The notes: generated by a model from the letters alone, not told the origin. A DNA stretch of 64,000 nt from Cryomorphaceae bacterium 1068 (GCA_027214385.1 JAPVXR010000001.1:310001-374000); one strand, 5' to 3'; numbered from the stretch's first letter, positions 17,005 to 25,816 are shown. Numbers and translations are program-made.

Positions 17005-17354
17005 TGTCCTCAAAATTTGAAGATCAGTATATAGAAGCAAAGGCAGCAGCTAAGCTCTATACCGAGACTGAGGCAGACTTGATCAAACTGAAGTTAGTCA
17101 AGAGAACTACGCGGTATGTTGGGAAACTGATGGCTGTGACCTTAACCGTTCTTTTGGGGTTCGTTAGTTTGACTATTCTTCTTATGTCCTTGGGGTTTGC
17201 TTTGGCAGAATACTTTCAGAGCACCAGCCTGGGGTTTCTATGCGCAGGAGGGGTGGGCATTTTCATCACCATTATCGCCTCACTAGTATTGCGTAAAATC
17301 CTGAATCGTTCGATTATTAAAAGAACACTTAAAGAGATCTACGATGCCTCATAA
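17004..17354 (+). CDS. holin-X family (PF07332) membrane protein
   Basis: 116 aa. A short N-terminal helix (QYIEAKAAAKLYTETEADLI) is followed by two adjacent membrane helices (about 45-72 and 78-100) joined by a short turn, then a basic tail. This is the layout of the putative Actinobacterial Holin-X/phage holin 3_6 family, found mostly next to YtxH genes rather than in phages, so a housekeeping membrane role is more likely than lysis. It overlaps YtxH by 1 base and the next gene by 11. Confidence 0.78.
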   Translation: MSSKFEDQYIEAKAAAKLYTETEADLIKLKLVKRTTRYVGKLMAVTLTVLLGFVSLTILLMSLGFALAEYFQSTSLGFLCAGGVGIFITIIASLVLRKILNRSIIKRTLKEIYDAS

Positions 17355-17631
17355 ATTTAGTCACATTAAGACTCTAAGCGATATTGACGACGAGATAATC
17401 AGAACTGAACTGAAGAAGAGGATTATTAGAAATGATATTTCTCTACGAGTGTCAAATGTTCGTGAAATGTTGAAACCTGCCTCTCTTGGCTGGAAACTCG
17501 TTAAATTTATTTTTCCTCGAAATGACGAAAATTCAGCTTCATCTGTTTTGATTAAGACAATCCTAGAGGTTCTCACCACCGTGGAGGCCTCAAAATTTGG
17601 TTGGAAGATGCTTAAAAGAATCTTCAAATAA
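17344..17631 (+). CDS. small basic hypothetical protein
   Basis: 95 aa, not recognised. Basic, with repeated motifs of Trp-Lys-hydrophobic type (LGWKLVKFIFP near residue 51 and FGWKMLKRIFK at the C-terminus), which suggest two amphipathic helices that could lie on a membrane surface. The ATG at 17344 overlaps the preceding gene by 11 bases, so it is the third member of the ytxH-holinX unit. The conserved order is the main reason to accept it. Confidence 0.65.
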   Translation: MPHKFSHIKTLSDIDDEIIRTELKKRIIRNDISLRVSNVREMLKPASLGWKLVKFIFPRNDENSASSVLIKTILEVLTTVEASKFGWKMLKRIFK

Positions 17632-17687
17632 GATAATTCTATAAATGAAACCTAGCCTGTAGAGTTAAATGCTTTGCAGGTTTTTTT

Positions 17688-18737
17688 ATGAAAAAAGAAT
17701 CAAAAAATATCAGCCTTCAAAAAGTATTCTACTCGGTTGTCCTGATTGGAGTCATCATTTTCTTAGGGAGTCAACTTAAAGCAGTTGCAGCTCCATTGGT
17801 GCTTTCCATCATACTTTCCTTGGTCATACTTCCATTGGCAAACTGGCTTGAGAGAATTGGGTTTAACAGATTGTTTAGCGGCATTACCATAGTAGGTGTG
17901 GTCGCATTACTGGTCATAGGAATAGGTCTTGTTGGCGTTGTTCAGCTTAAGGATTTGGGTTCCTCTATTGGTGACATTGAAAATACTTTCTTTTCCAAGT
18001 TAAATCGATTAACAGAGATTTTACCTCAGAATTTTCAGCCTCCAAAACTGCGTGAGGTCGATGATATCGAAAAGGTACTTCCGGAGGATCTTAGCTTTTT
18101 AGGATCATTCTTCGGCGACGCATTAAAAGTAACGGGAGATGTTCTCACTACCCTTACCCTGATTCCGATTTTCGTATTCTTCATCCTCTTCTACCGAGGT
18201 AGGATATCAGAATTCTTGGAATGGATTGACTCCAAAGGTTCAGGGGAACTAACAGTTGCTACCAAAGAATCTAAGGAGATGGTGCAAAGTTATCTTTCAG
18301 GTATGGGTTTGGTCATTTTAATCAACGCTTCCCTCGCTACAGGAGGCCTTTGGGCCATTGGAATTTCCTACGCGCTCTTGCTGGGTACGCTTTCCGCGCT
18401 CCTCACGGTGATACCTTATATCGGAACTTTTGTAGGGGCGCTTATTCCGATTGCCTTCGCATTTCTTACAAAGGACTCCTTGGCTTATGGTTTCGGTGTA
18501 ATGGCTCTCTATGCGGTCATTCAGTTTGTAGAAAACAACTTTATTTCCCCAGTAATTCTGGGAAATAGCGTCAATGTCAATCCTTTTGCATCCGTGCTTG
18601 CACTGTTGGTAATGAGTCAGTATTGGGGAGTCATAGGAATGGTTGTAGCTGTTCCCTTAATGGCGGTCTTGGTTATTCTTTTCGATCATTCTTCCGTTCT
18701 GAAGCCACTAAATCTTTTATTGAAAAACGATCAATAG
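17688..18737 (+). CDS. AI-2E family transporter (PerM-like), second copy
   Basis: 349 aa, PF01594. Hydrophobic pairs lie near residues 15-35 and 60-85, then a soluble insert, then C-terminal helices with the family motif TVIPYIGTFVGALIP (about 242-256) and the ending NPFASVLALLVMSQYWG. Exports small molecules or exchanges cations for protons; substrate unknown. A T run (17682-17687) abuts the ATG, the tail of a weak hairpin that could attenuate transcription from the upstream ytxH unit. It ends at a strong bidirectional terminator. Confidence 0.9.
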   Translation: MKKESKNISLQKVFYSVVLIGVIIFLGSQLKAVAAPLVLSIILSLVILPLANWLERIGFNRLFSGITIVGVVALLVIGIGLVGVVQLKDLGSSIGDIENTFFSKLNRLTEILPQNFQPPKLREVDDIEKVLPEDLSFLGSFFGDALKVTGDVLTTLTLIPIFVFFILFYRGRISEFLEWIDSKGSGELTVATKESKEMVQSYLSGMGLVILINASLATGGLWAIGISYALLLGTLSALLTVIPYIGTFVGALIPIAFAFLTKDSLAYGFGVMALYAVIQFVENNFISPVILGNSVNVNPFASVLALLVMSQYWGVIGMVVAVPLMAVLVILFDHSSVLKPLNLLLKNDQ

Positions 18738-18763
18738 CTATTTGAGCAAAGTTTAAGCATAAA

Positions 18764-18789
18764 AAAAGTCGGGAAGATACCCGACTTTT
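18764..18789. terminator. bidirectional intrinsic terminator
   Basis: Perfect 10-bp stem AAAAGTCGGG (18764-18773) / CCCGACTTTT (18780-18789), 6-nt loop, with A and T runs on both sides. It serves both the convergent transporter gene and the PfpI gene. Confidence 0.88.
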
Positions 18790-18810
18790 GCACTTTGCTA
18801 TACCGTGTTT

Positions 18811-19371
18811 TTATGCGGTTTGTTCAGCGTGCTGACCTTCTCTTATTTCTTCTACCATTTTTGCATTGAATGCGTTTAAGTCGGCAGGAGATCTTGAGGT
18901 TACCAATCCATGATCGGTCACTACTTCCTCATCCACCCAGTGTGCGCCTGCGTTTATAAGATCAGTCGAAATCGAACCGAATGATGTCATTCTTCTTCCT
19001 TTAACCACATCGGCTTCAATGAGCATCTGCGGACCATGGCAAATGGCAGAAACGGGTTTGTGGTCATCAAAAAAGTCACGGACGAACTGAACAGCTTTTT
19101 CGTTTCTTCTCAGAATATCAGGATTTATTACTCCTCCGGGGAGCATCAATGCGTTGTATTCTGATGATGAGATTTCGTCAAGCGTTTTGTCCACATCTAT
19201 TTCCATATTCCAGTTTCCATCCTTCCAGCTTTTGATCTTTCCCGATTTAATGGATACGATATCTACATCAGCACCGCTTTCTTTGAGTGCATTCATCGGT
19301 GAGGTTAATTCTGATTCTTCGAAACCATCAGTTGCGAGGATGGAGACTCTTTTATTTTCTAGTGTTTTCAT
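18811..19371 (-). CDS. DJ-1/PfpI family protein (YhbO-like)
   Basis: 186 aa from the ATG at 19371; the frame extends 24 residues further upstream to 19443, but that part does not look like the family's start. The fold signature is complete: VSILATDGFEESEL at the N-terminus (Glu18), LMLPGGVINPD, and the nucleophile elbow AICHGPQ with Cys111 and His112. PfpI/YhbO proteins act in stress protection, reported as proteases, deglycases or chaperones; which applies here is open. It shares a bidirectional terminator with the AI-2E gene and is divergent from the hemerythrin gene. Confidence 0.9.
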   Translation of the reverse strand: MKTLENKRVSILATDGFEESELTSPMNALKESGADVDIVSIKSGKIKSWKDGNWNMEIDVDKTLDEISSSEYNALMLPGGVINPDILRRNEKAVQFVRDFFDDHKPVSAICHGPQMLIEADVVKGRRMTSFGSISTDLINAGAHWVDEEVVTDHGLVTSRSPADLNAFNAKMVEEIREGQHAEQTA

Positions 19372-19585
19372 AATAGTTGATTTTATGTGAATAACTGTGT
19401 TATAGGGTGCGAAGACCATTCCAAGGGATGAATCGGTACCCAAGTTGTGTCTAAGAATCTGAAGAATAGTGATTTAACGATTTGCTTAAATGCTTCTGTC
19501 AAAACCACCTCCATCTATTGAGCATTGTACGCACAGTCTTGTTACGGAAATTCCACAGTGCACATATAGAATCCTCCTATTGAAA

Positions 19586-19599
19586 GGCATTCAGCCTGC
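19586..19599 (+). promoter_or_regulatory. sigma-54-like -24/-12 element
   Basis: GGCATTCAGCCTGC: GG-N10-GC with GGCA matching the -24 and TGC the -12 consensus. It lies 39 bases before the hemerythrin ATG. Of the candidates here it resembles the consensus most, but chance occurrence is not excluded. Confidence 0.38.
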
Positions 19600-19637
19600 C
19601 GGCAATGTTTTTGAAATAATACCCATCAAAAGATCCT

Positions 19638-20075
19638 ATGAAAAATATATTCGAACAAATTAGAGAGGACCACGAAACACAGAGAGCGCTCATACAAGAT
19701 TTAGTAGAAACTTCAGGGCATAGCCAAACGAGAAAGGACTTATACGAGCAATTAAAGCATCACCTTAAAATTCATGCTGACGCCGAAGAACGGTACTTCT
19801 ACAAGCCGCTGTTCAGAGATGATTTAACTCAGGATAAAGCCAGACACAGTGTAGCCGAACACCACGAAATAGATGAGCTTCTTGAAAAATTAGACAATAC
19901 GGAGATGGATAACTCAGCTTGGTTGAGTACAGCTGAGAAACTGAAGGAGAGAGTGCTTCATCACCTTGCCGAAGAAGAGCATGAAGTATTTCAGATGGCC
20001 GGTAAGGCTTTGGAAAATTCGGAAAAAATCAAATTGGGAGAATCCTACAGGGAAATGATGGAAGAGAATGCATAG
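19638..20075 (+). CDS. hemerythrin-domain protein
   Basis: 145 aa, a single hemerythrin HHE domain. Metal-ligand candidates are His12 (REDHE), the HHLKIHADAEER segment near residues 41-52, EHHEID near 76, and HHLAEEEHEVF near 113. The fold binds a di-iron centre; relatives sense or scavenge O2, NO or peroxide-type stress. No DNA-binding or membrane part. It is monocistronic, with a sigma-54-like element upstream and a terminator at 20105. Confidence 0.9.
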   Translation: MKNIFEQIREDHETQRALIQDLVETSGHSQTRKDLYEQLKHHLKIHADAEERYFYKPLFRDDLTQDKARHSVAEHHEIDELLEKLDNTEMDNSAWLSTAEKLKERVLHHLAEEEHEVFQMAGKALENSEKIKLGESYREMMEENA

Positions 20076-20104
20076 CCCTTCTTAGTTTCCTCTTTTTAAA
20101 AGAT

Positions 20105-20136
20105 ATGCCCTCGATGTTAAGTCAAGGGCATTTTTT
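20105..20136 (+). terminator. intrinsic terminator after the hemerythrin gene
   Basis: ATGCCCT (20105-20111) pairs with AGGGCAT (20125-20131), a further GA/TC pairing lies beyond one mismatch, and six T follow. Confidence 0.75.
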
Positions 20137-20150
20137 GTTTCCAGCTCCGG

Positions 20151-21023
20151 CTACTCCATCATGCGAAGAGGGATCGGTTGCCCCTCTTGGTAAATTTTCA
20201 ATTCTACAATATCTGCCGGAAGGCTGAATCCAGCCTCGGTGAGTGCAGCTAATCCAGCAGCCATTGCTTCATTTTTCAATGTGATTACTCCTCTTTTTTG
20301 CTTATCGGAATTGATCCAATAGTAGATTCCCAGATTTACCGTGCTTGTTCCGAAGTTTTCAATCATCACGAAAGGCTCCAGCCCATTTGTTTGCTCCAGT
20401 TCATCCATTCTTTTCAAAGCGCCCATCACCACTTGCATGGCTTTGCCAATATTATCACCATAGTCTATTCCCAAAACAAACTTGTGCCGCAATAATCCGT
20501 CGCGGGTATAATTGGACAAGGGGTTTTTCACCAACATAGCATTTGGTAAGAATATGTCCTGTCCATCAAAAGTTCGCACGTGAGTTGTTCGGAAACTCAT
20601 GGCTTTCACTACACCTTTCACACTTTCTACTTCTATCAAGTCTCCAATCCCAAAAGGTCTGGAGAACGCCAGAAAAAAACCGGCGATAAAGTTTTCGCCG
20701 ATGTCCTTAAAGGCAAAACCAAGAATAATGGCTGATACACCTGCACCTGCCAGGAGGCTACCTGCTGCTGTGCCGAGGCCGATTGCATTCAAAAAGAACA
20801 CAATTCCCAAGAGGAAAAAAGAGATGGTGATAATTCTTCCGACGAAGTTCACCAGCAACATATCATCTACCCTTCTTTTAAGTCTGTTCTTTGCTAGCCA
20901 GCTAATGCCCAGACCCAAAAAAACGAGTAGGGTAAGACTGATTATCCCCCAGAAGATTGAAGGAAACTTATCTATGAGTTGATCTTTGATTTGATTGAAA
21001 GGCTCGAAAAGTTGATTTTCCAT
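20151..21023 (-). CDS. small-conductance mechanosensitive channel (MscS family)
   Basis: 290 aa. Three N-terminal membrane helices (about 22-42, 58-80, 85-112). TM3 signature AGAGVSAIILGFAFKDIGEN (about 92-111), then PFGIGDLIEV and the Arg-Thr strand FRTTHVRTFDGQDIFLPN of the cytoplasmic beta domain. Gated by membrane tension; protects from hypo-osmotic shock. It is the second of three MscS genes in the window and faces the hemerythrin gene tail to tail. Confidence 0.92.
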   Translation of the reverse strand: MENQLFEPFNQIKDQLIDKFPSIFWGIISLTLLVFLGLGISWLAKNRLKRRVDDMLLVNFVGRIITISFFLLGIVFFLNAIGLGTAAGSLLAGAGVSAIILGFAFKDIGENFIAGFFLAFSRPFGIGDLIEVESVKGVVKAMSFRTTHVRTFDGQDIFLPNAMLVKNPLSNYTRDGLLRHKFVLGIDYGDNIGKAMQVVMGALKRMDELEQTNGLEPFVMIENFGTSTVNLGIYYWINSDKQKRGVITLKNEAMAAGLAALTEAGFSLPADIVELKIYQEGQPIPLRMME

Positions 21024-21258
21024 AGTCTAAAGTTAAGCGAAGATGCTTTAGCAAACATCGAGCTATTCATAGATAGATGTGTTTTACTATGTGTTGATCG
21101 CACCACATGTTTGGGGAATTTTGGTTCCGCTGCATACTCCTAATTTTTTGTCCATAAAGCTTAGGCGCCTGCCCAGTGAGGGTTTGAGGCAGTAATCTCA
21201 CTAGATGATTCTCCGGTACGGTTACTGAACCCTATAGTTTGAACCAAAAACAAATATT

Positions 21259-21450
21259 ATGGATTCTACACAAGATAAAATTAGAGGAAATTGGAATCAG
21301 CTAAAAGGAAAGCTCAAGCAAGAATACGGAGAGCTCAATGATGACGACCTAACATACGCTGAAGGAAAAGAAGATGAACTCTTAGGAAAAATTCAAGAAA
21401 AGACCGGAAAGTCTAAAGAACAGATCAAAGAGTTTATTGATCAACTATAG
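21259..21450 (+). CDS. CsbD family stress protein
   Basis: 63 aa, typical CsbD size. The family opening is plain: DKIRGNWNQLKGKLKQEYGE (residues 6-25), followed by LTYAEGKEDELLGKIQEKTG and ending in KEFIDQL. CsbD-like proteins are small, soluble, strongly charged and accumulate under osmotic, starvation or general stress; the function is unknown. Monocistronic, ending at the hairpin 21474-21506. Confidence 0.92.
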   Translation: MDSTQDKIRGNWNQLKGKLKQEYGELNDDDLTYAEGKEDELLGKIQEKTGKSKEQIKEFIDQL

Positions 21451-21473
21451 TCTCCCGAGATTAGACAATAATA

Positions 21474-21506
21474 GAAAGCCGTTGCAAAATTAATGTAGCG
21501 GCTTTC
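21474..21506. terminator. intrinsic terminator after csbD
   Basis: GAAAGCCGTTGC (21474-21485) pairs with GTAGCGGCTTTC (21495-21506) including two G-U pairs. T-rich on both sides but without a long T run; probably serves both convergent genes. Confidence 0.65.
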
Positions 21507-21830
21507 TCATTTAAATTCATCTTCTCCTAGTTGGGTATCTGCGCACTCGCTGCTCATTTTTTCAATTAAGTGAGCATTCTTTTCGTCTTTGGCCCATCGA
21601 TAAATCGTTGCGGTGAAGTCGCATGCTTTCTTTGTGAAACCCGTTTCGTCTCTCTCTGCCATCCATTCAAATCCTTTTTGGAAGGGGCTGAAGTAAGGGA
21701 TGAGCAAAAGCGCTGTAACCGCATAGAGGAACCAGCCTAGCGGCAAAAACGGGAGCAGAATGGAAACTGTTCCTACAGCAAAGCAAAGTGTAGCTATAAT
21801 TGGTATGACGTATTTTCGATTCATGCACAA
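21507..21830 (-). CDS. small membrane protein (YbaN/DUF454- or PGPGW-like)
   Basis: 107 aa. A hydrophobic hairpin occupies residues 8-50 (two helices around ILLPFLPLGWFL), followed by a soluble charged tail containing WMAERDETGF and ending in acidic residues. The pattern resembles small YbaN/DUF454 or PGPGW-type membrane proteins, but I cannot decide between them. It ends at the csbD hairpin and begins 34 bases after the FNT channel gene on the same strand, so it may be co-transcribed with it. Confidence 0.62.
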   Translation of the reverse strand: MCMNRKYVIPIIATLCFAVGTVSILLPFLPLGWFLYAVTALLLIPYFSPFQKGFEWMAERDETGFTKKACDFTATIYRWAKDEKNAHLIEKMSSECADTQLGEDEFK

Positions 21831-21863
21831 CTGACCACAGAAACCACTTCTGAATTTTATCTT

Positions 21864-22637
21864 TTACAGTTCATTTATCGAATACTTTAATCCCGCTACG
21901 AAGAAAGCTCCACCGATAATATTGCCCAAAATGGCAAAGGCCAGAGCCGCTCCATAATCGCCCAAACTTGGATCGACAGAGTGGATATATCCTCCTACCA
22001 ATTCTACCGTTCCTACTATGCAGTGATGGAGCTTGCCGTATCCTATAACAAATGTGACCAAGACAATCATGAAGACTCGACTAATGGTTTCTTGTGCAGT
22101 GGTAATTAACCACCCAAGCAGTCCCATCATCCAACCGGCAAGAATAGCACTTCCTAAGATGACGTACCAAGAAGGTTCGGTAAGCACATGAGCAAACTCT
22201 ACAAAAGCTTCCTTGCTAATGATATCTCTTTCAGGTCCTATCCAGGCGATGAAGACGGCGAAAAGAGAACCGCCGATTAGATTTCCCATAAGAACTACTC
22301 CCCATAGTTTCATTAATTCACTAAAGTTGACCACGCCTTTTAAAAATGGAATGACAGCCAGCGAAGTCTGTTCTGTAAAAAGCTGGCTTCTTCCGATAAT
22401 AACGAATATGAAGCCCAGCGGATAGCCGAGTGAAACAATGAGGTGTAGCGCATTTTTGTCCACAGTTTCTACAAATGTTGTGTAGAATAATCCCATCAAT
22501 ACTATGGAGAAGCCAATCTCAAGACCAGCCGTAAAGGCGCTCAGGAATAACCCGGATTGACTCCTTCTGTACTCCATTATGCTGGATGCATACTGTTCCT
22601 TGAGTATCTCTTCGCTTTCTTTCGGCTGATCTGACAT
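21864..22637 (-). CDS. formate/nitrite transporter (FNT) family channel
   Basis: 257 aa from the ATG at 22637. The upstream extension to 22721 adds 28 residues unlike the family and is left out. Six membrane helices in the aquaporin-like FNT fold; recognisable parts are SAFTAGLEIGFS, LIGGSLFAVFIAW and the C-terminal LGNIIGGAFFVAGL. FNT proteins are pentameric channels for small monovalent acids such as formate, nitrite or hydrosulfide. A charged N-terminal helix (QPKESEEILKEQYASSIMEY) is seen in the subset close to YfdC. Substrate not determinable. Divergent from the HlyIII gene. Confidence 0.87.
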   Translation of the reverse strand: MSDQPKESEEILKEQYASSIMEYRRSQSGLFLSAFTAGLEIGFSIVLMGLFYTTFVETVDKNALHLIVSLGYPLGFIFVIIGRSQLFTEQTSLAVIPFLKGVVNFSELMKLWGVVLMGNLIGGSLFAVFIAWIGPERDIISKEAFVEFAHVLTEPSWYVILGSAILAGWMMGLLGWLITTAQETISRVFMIVLVTFVIGYGKLHHCIVGTVELVGGYIHSVDPSLGDYGAALAFAILGNIIGGAFFVAGLKYSINEL

Positions 22638-22806
22638 AAAATGTTTTTTAGCTAGAGTTATAAAATTGGGCCGGAAGAGCCGATTCAATTTAAATAAACT
22701 ATTGGTGTTGCAAATTTTCATAACACATAGTGTATCTTTCTTAAAACATCAAAAAGCCAATATATCGGAGTCTTTAAAATTTGAAGAATAATTTCACCTT
22801 TGCACC

Positions 22807-23445
22807 ATGTCAGACTACCCGGGCGTCCATGAAAAAGCCAATATCATTTCCCACCTGCTTGGATTCTTATTCGGGCTTGTGGGGTTGCCCTTTTTGGTAA
22901 TAGCGATTTCCGAGTCTGCAGAGACCTCTGTGGGCGATGTAGCGGGAGGAATCGTCTATGGAATCGGTTTCCTTATGGTGTTCGGATTTTCGACACTTTA
23001 CCACGCTCAGAAAGAAACCAAGCCCCGAATGCTGATGAAGATATGGGATCATATCAGCATCTACTATTTGATAGCGGGGACTTATACACCCTTTTTGCTG
23101 GCTTACGCCAACCCTGAGGATGCTAAGTTGATGCTCTGGATTCTTTGGGGACTCGCATTTGCAGGAACGGTCTTCAAAGTATTTTTCACGGGGAAGTTCA
23201 GGGTGGTCTCTACGTTAATTTACTTGGCCATGGGTTGGATGGTGGTATTCGCTCCCGATTCATTTAGCGAGAACTTGCCCCAAGAGCAATTTTACTGGAT
23301 TGCTGCCGGTGGAGCCTGTTACACGATCGGTGCAGTATTTTACTTGGTCAAAAAAATTCCTTTTCACCACGCCATTTGGCATGTCTTTGTTCTCGGTGGA
23401 GCACTATGCCACTACATTGGCATTCTGAAAATATTTGAAAGTTAG
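22807..23445 (+). CDS. hemolysin III family membrane protein (PAQR)
   Basis: 212 aa, seven membrane helices. The PAQR/HlyIII zinc-site motifs are all present: the Ser-His region FGFSTLYHAQ (about 61-70), the Asp in WDHISIYYLIAGTYTPF (about 78-94), and the His pair in FHHAIWHVFVLGGALCHY (about 187-204). Family members are putative Zn-dependent hydrolases or receptors; the 'hemolysin' name is historical. A TTTG (22799-22802) ends only 4 bases before the ATG, which could be a -7 box of a leaderless mRNA, although the full TAnnTTTG is not met. Confidence 0.9.
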   Translation: MSDYPGVHEKANIISHLLGFLFGLVGLPFLVIAISESAETSVGDVAGGIVYGIGFLMVFGFSTLYHAQKETKPRMLMKIWDHISIYYLIAGTYTPFLLAYANPEDAKLMLWILWGLAFAGTVFKVFFTGKFRVVSTLIYLAMGWMVVFAPDSFSENLPQEQFYWIAAGGACYTIGAVFYLVKKIPFHHAIWHVFVLGGALCHYIGILKIFES

Positions 23446-23521
23446 CCGTTAGCAGTGCTCTGCGAACACCGCGTATGCATATCGAGCTGCGCAAATCGAG
23501 CTATGAACTACGAACCTCGCA

Positions 23522-24853
23522 CTACGAGCGTCCATACCGTTTTCTAAAGTCAAATACGAGCCACCCCGAGCGGATGACCATCCAAACCAAAAAGGCAATC
23601 CAGATACCAAGTAGACCGGGAGAGTAGTAATGGAAGCTCACACTGACGGGTACAAACCCAAAAAGGGTAGAGAAAATCAAGAGGTTTCTCAATAGTTTCA
23701 TCTCACCCAATCCCTTGTAGATTCCATCAAAGGCGAAAGCCGAAGCATTGATGGGTTGTGTAATGATCACCAAGAAAAAGATCGCTTCAAATTGGGCAAG
23801 TACTGCGGCATCATTCGAAAAGAATTTGCCGATCTGGAAATAGCCGATGCCGTAAATTACGGCTAATCCAAATCCAATCCATATGGCGATACGGTTGATC
23901 CTCAACCCCATTTTGTACAGTAATTTCGGGCGTTCCTCTCCTAGAAGTCTTCCTGCCAAGGCATTTCCCGCATGGGCATACCCATCGATGAAGAAAGAGG
24001 AGAACAGCCAGATATTGATGGCGATGGTATGCGCTGCAATCACCTCTTCTCCATATCCCGTTGCGTAGCGGGTGGCTAGATAGAAGGTGAGATTGAGCAG
24101 AATGGTTCGAATAAAGAGGTCAATGCTCATCCCTGCCAAATTCCTGTATTCGGCATTGAGTTTGAGCTGAATCTTCAGTCGAAAAGGAGTCTTGTAATAC
24201 AGGAAAACGAGCGCCATCAAGAACATGAGGATTTGTGAGACTAAGCTCGCTGCAGCGGCACCTTCTATTCCCATTGGATTCACCATTCCGTCGATGCCAA
24301 AAATCAGGATGTAGTCGAGAATCAGGTTAACTGTTGCGCCCGAAAGCGAGATGATCATGGCCCAGGATGTATTCTGCAATCCTCTGAAAACCCCGAAGAG
24401 CAGGAGAGTAGCCAGCGTAAAAGGAAATCCCCACGACCGAATGCTGAAGTAGTCTTTGCAAAGTTCGAGCACAGGACCATCTGCATTGTAGAATCGGAAA
24501 ATATCTTCGGAGAATGTTTTCGTTAGGACGAGAAATCCAACGCCTAAAAGAATATTAGAGACGAGCGCTTGTGGCACCAAAGTCTCAATTTCAGTTAATC
24601 TCTTGCTACCGTAATACCGACTGACAATGGCCGCGATAGCCGTCAGCGTTTGGGCGAGAATCCATACTGTCATTAGGTAGAAGCTGCCCGCAATACCTAC
24701 TGCAGCCAGCTCGGTGGTGCCAATTTGACCCACGAAGGCTGTATCTACTAGAGTAATGACGGGTTCGGCGATGCCCGTGAGTATTGCAGGCAAAGCCAAG
24801 CGATTGATTTCTCGCTTGCTTATTGAATCTTCAATCGGCGATTTGCCTGCCAT
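23522..24853 (-). CDS. MATE family efflux transporter
   Basis: 443 aa with twelve predicted membrane helices in two six-helix halves. The MATE pattern PAILTGIAEPVITLVDTAFV (residues 17-36) opens the protein, followed by GTTELAAVGIAGSFY, and the second half begins near 235. Exports drugs or organic cations in exchange for Na+ or H+. It follows the DUF4412 gene by 6 bases on the same strand and so forms an operon with it. The short region after it (23446-23521) contains only small imperfect repeats (ATCGAGCT twice). Confidence 0.92.
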   Translation of the reverse strand: MAGKSPIEDSISKREINRLALPAILTGIAEPVITLVDTAFVGQIGTTELAAVGIAGSFYLMTVWILAQTLTAIAAIVSRYYGSKRLTEIETLVPQALVSNILLGVGFLVLTKTFSEDIFRFYNADGPVLELCKDYFSIRSWGFPFTLATLLLFGVFRGLQNTSWAMIISLSGATVNLILDYILIFGIDGMVNPMGIEGAAAASLVSQILMFLMALVFLYYKTPFRLKIQLKLNAEYRNLAGMSIDLFIRTILLNLTFYLATRYATGYGEEVIAAHTIAINIWLFSSFFIDGYAHAGNALAGRLLGEERPKLLYKMGLRINRIAIWIGFGLAVIYGIGYFQIGKFFSNDAAVLAQFEAIFFLVIITQPINASAFAFDGIYKGLGEMKLLRNLLIFSTLFGFVPVSVSFHYYSPGLLGIWIAFLVWMVIRSGWLVFDFRKRYGRS

Positions 24854-24859
24854 TGAGAT

Positions 24860-25816
24860 TTACCTTCCCCCGATATTCATGAAGGTATATCCTTTGGTAC
24901 TTATGGTAATGTTTTGGTCAACTTCTGCTTTTTTCACAGTCATCTCCATGCGTTCGCCATTCTTTTGGGTTACAATCATCTGTATGACCGAACCTTCGGG
25001 ATAACCACTACCTGCGTACATATCGGGCATTTGCTTGTTCACGCCCGACATGTTTGCCATGGACTTGATCCAATCGATTTCCAACTCATCGGTTACCCAA
25101 TAGGTCATGCTGCTGCCGTCACCATTTTCGAGATTTTCTACGACGTACTCGTCGCAAGAATAACCTGAGATGGTTTTTGTATTGCCCGTTTTTTTGAAAG
25201 TCGGCATTTCACTCATATCTGTCGCTTCAGAATCTTCCTTTGGCATCATACTCTCCACCTGACTTTTGTCGATAGACATGGTGGTTCCTATTTTTTGACC
25301 GCCTGTATTCATTAAAGTCACAATTTCATAACTGGCCAAATCATAGATCATTTCAGTGTTGATGCCTTCTTGATTCATTATAATTCCCATCAGCGACGAT
25401 TCTTCTTTGGCTAAAAAAGTCATCTCATTCGATTGATTGAGCTTTCCTTTTTTGTCATAGTCCTCCATAAGTATCACAAAGCGGTGATCAAACTTGTATT
25501 CGTCCTGAACTTGTACATCAGCACCCCCCGGCATAGCCATAGTTGATGCATTGGCTGATACTTCTTCTGACGATTTTGTTTCAGTTAAGGCCTCAGTTTC
25601 TGTTTCTTCTACAACTTCTTTTTTCTTTTTCTTTTTATTTTTCGAGAATATACCTTCGATGGCGTCAAGACCGCTGTCAATGCCATTTTCGATTTTTTGA
25701 TCAACACGCTGTTCCGTTTTTTGCTTTGCTTTCTCCTCGGTTTTTTCAGCTATTTGAGCTTGGGTACCAATGGTGAAGCAGGCGAAAAGAAAAGTGAAAA
25801 TTTTGGTCAGTTTCAT
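24860..25816 (-). CDS. DUF4412 domain-containing exported protein
   Basis: 318 aa from the ATG at 25816, where a signal peptide begins (KLTKIFTFLFACFTIGTQAQ). The 25 residues upstream in the frame are not coding in character. A Lys/Glu-rich linker with a run of basic residues (KNKKKKKKE) is followed by a DUF4412-type C-terminal domain (TKTISGYSCDEYVVEN, then YWVTDELEIDW). DUF4412 proteins are periplasmic or outer-membrane-associated proteins of unknown role, common in Bacteroidota. Directly upstream of the MATE gene. Confidence 0.8.
   Translation of the reverse strand: MKLTKIFTFLFACFTIGTQAQIAEKTEEKAKQKTEQRVDQKIENGIDSGLDAIEGIFSKNKKKKKKEVVEETETEALTETKSSEEVSANASTMAMPGGADVQVQDEYKFDHRFVILMEDYDKKGKLNQSNEMTFLAKEESSLMGIIMNQEGINTEMIYDLASYEIVTLMNTGGQKIGTTMSIDKSQVESMMPKEDSEATDMSEMPTFKKTGNTKTISGYSCDEYVVENLENGDGSSMTYWVTDELEIDWIKSMANMSGVNKQMPDMYAGSGYPEGSVIQMIVTQKNGERMEMTVKKAEVDQNITISTKGYTFMNIGGR

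Noticed and set aside
17004-17354. Prophage origin for the holin-like gene
   Set aside because: No other phage genes nearby; the family usually accompanies ytxH in chromosomes, as here.
23446-23521. Short imperfect repeats between HlyIII and MATE genes
   Set aside because: Units of 6-8 bases without regular spacing; no CRISPR-like or mobile-element structure.
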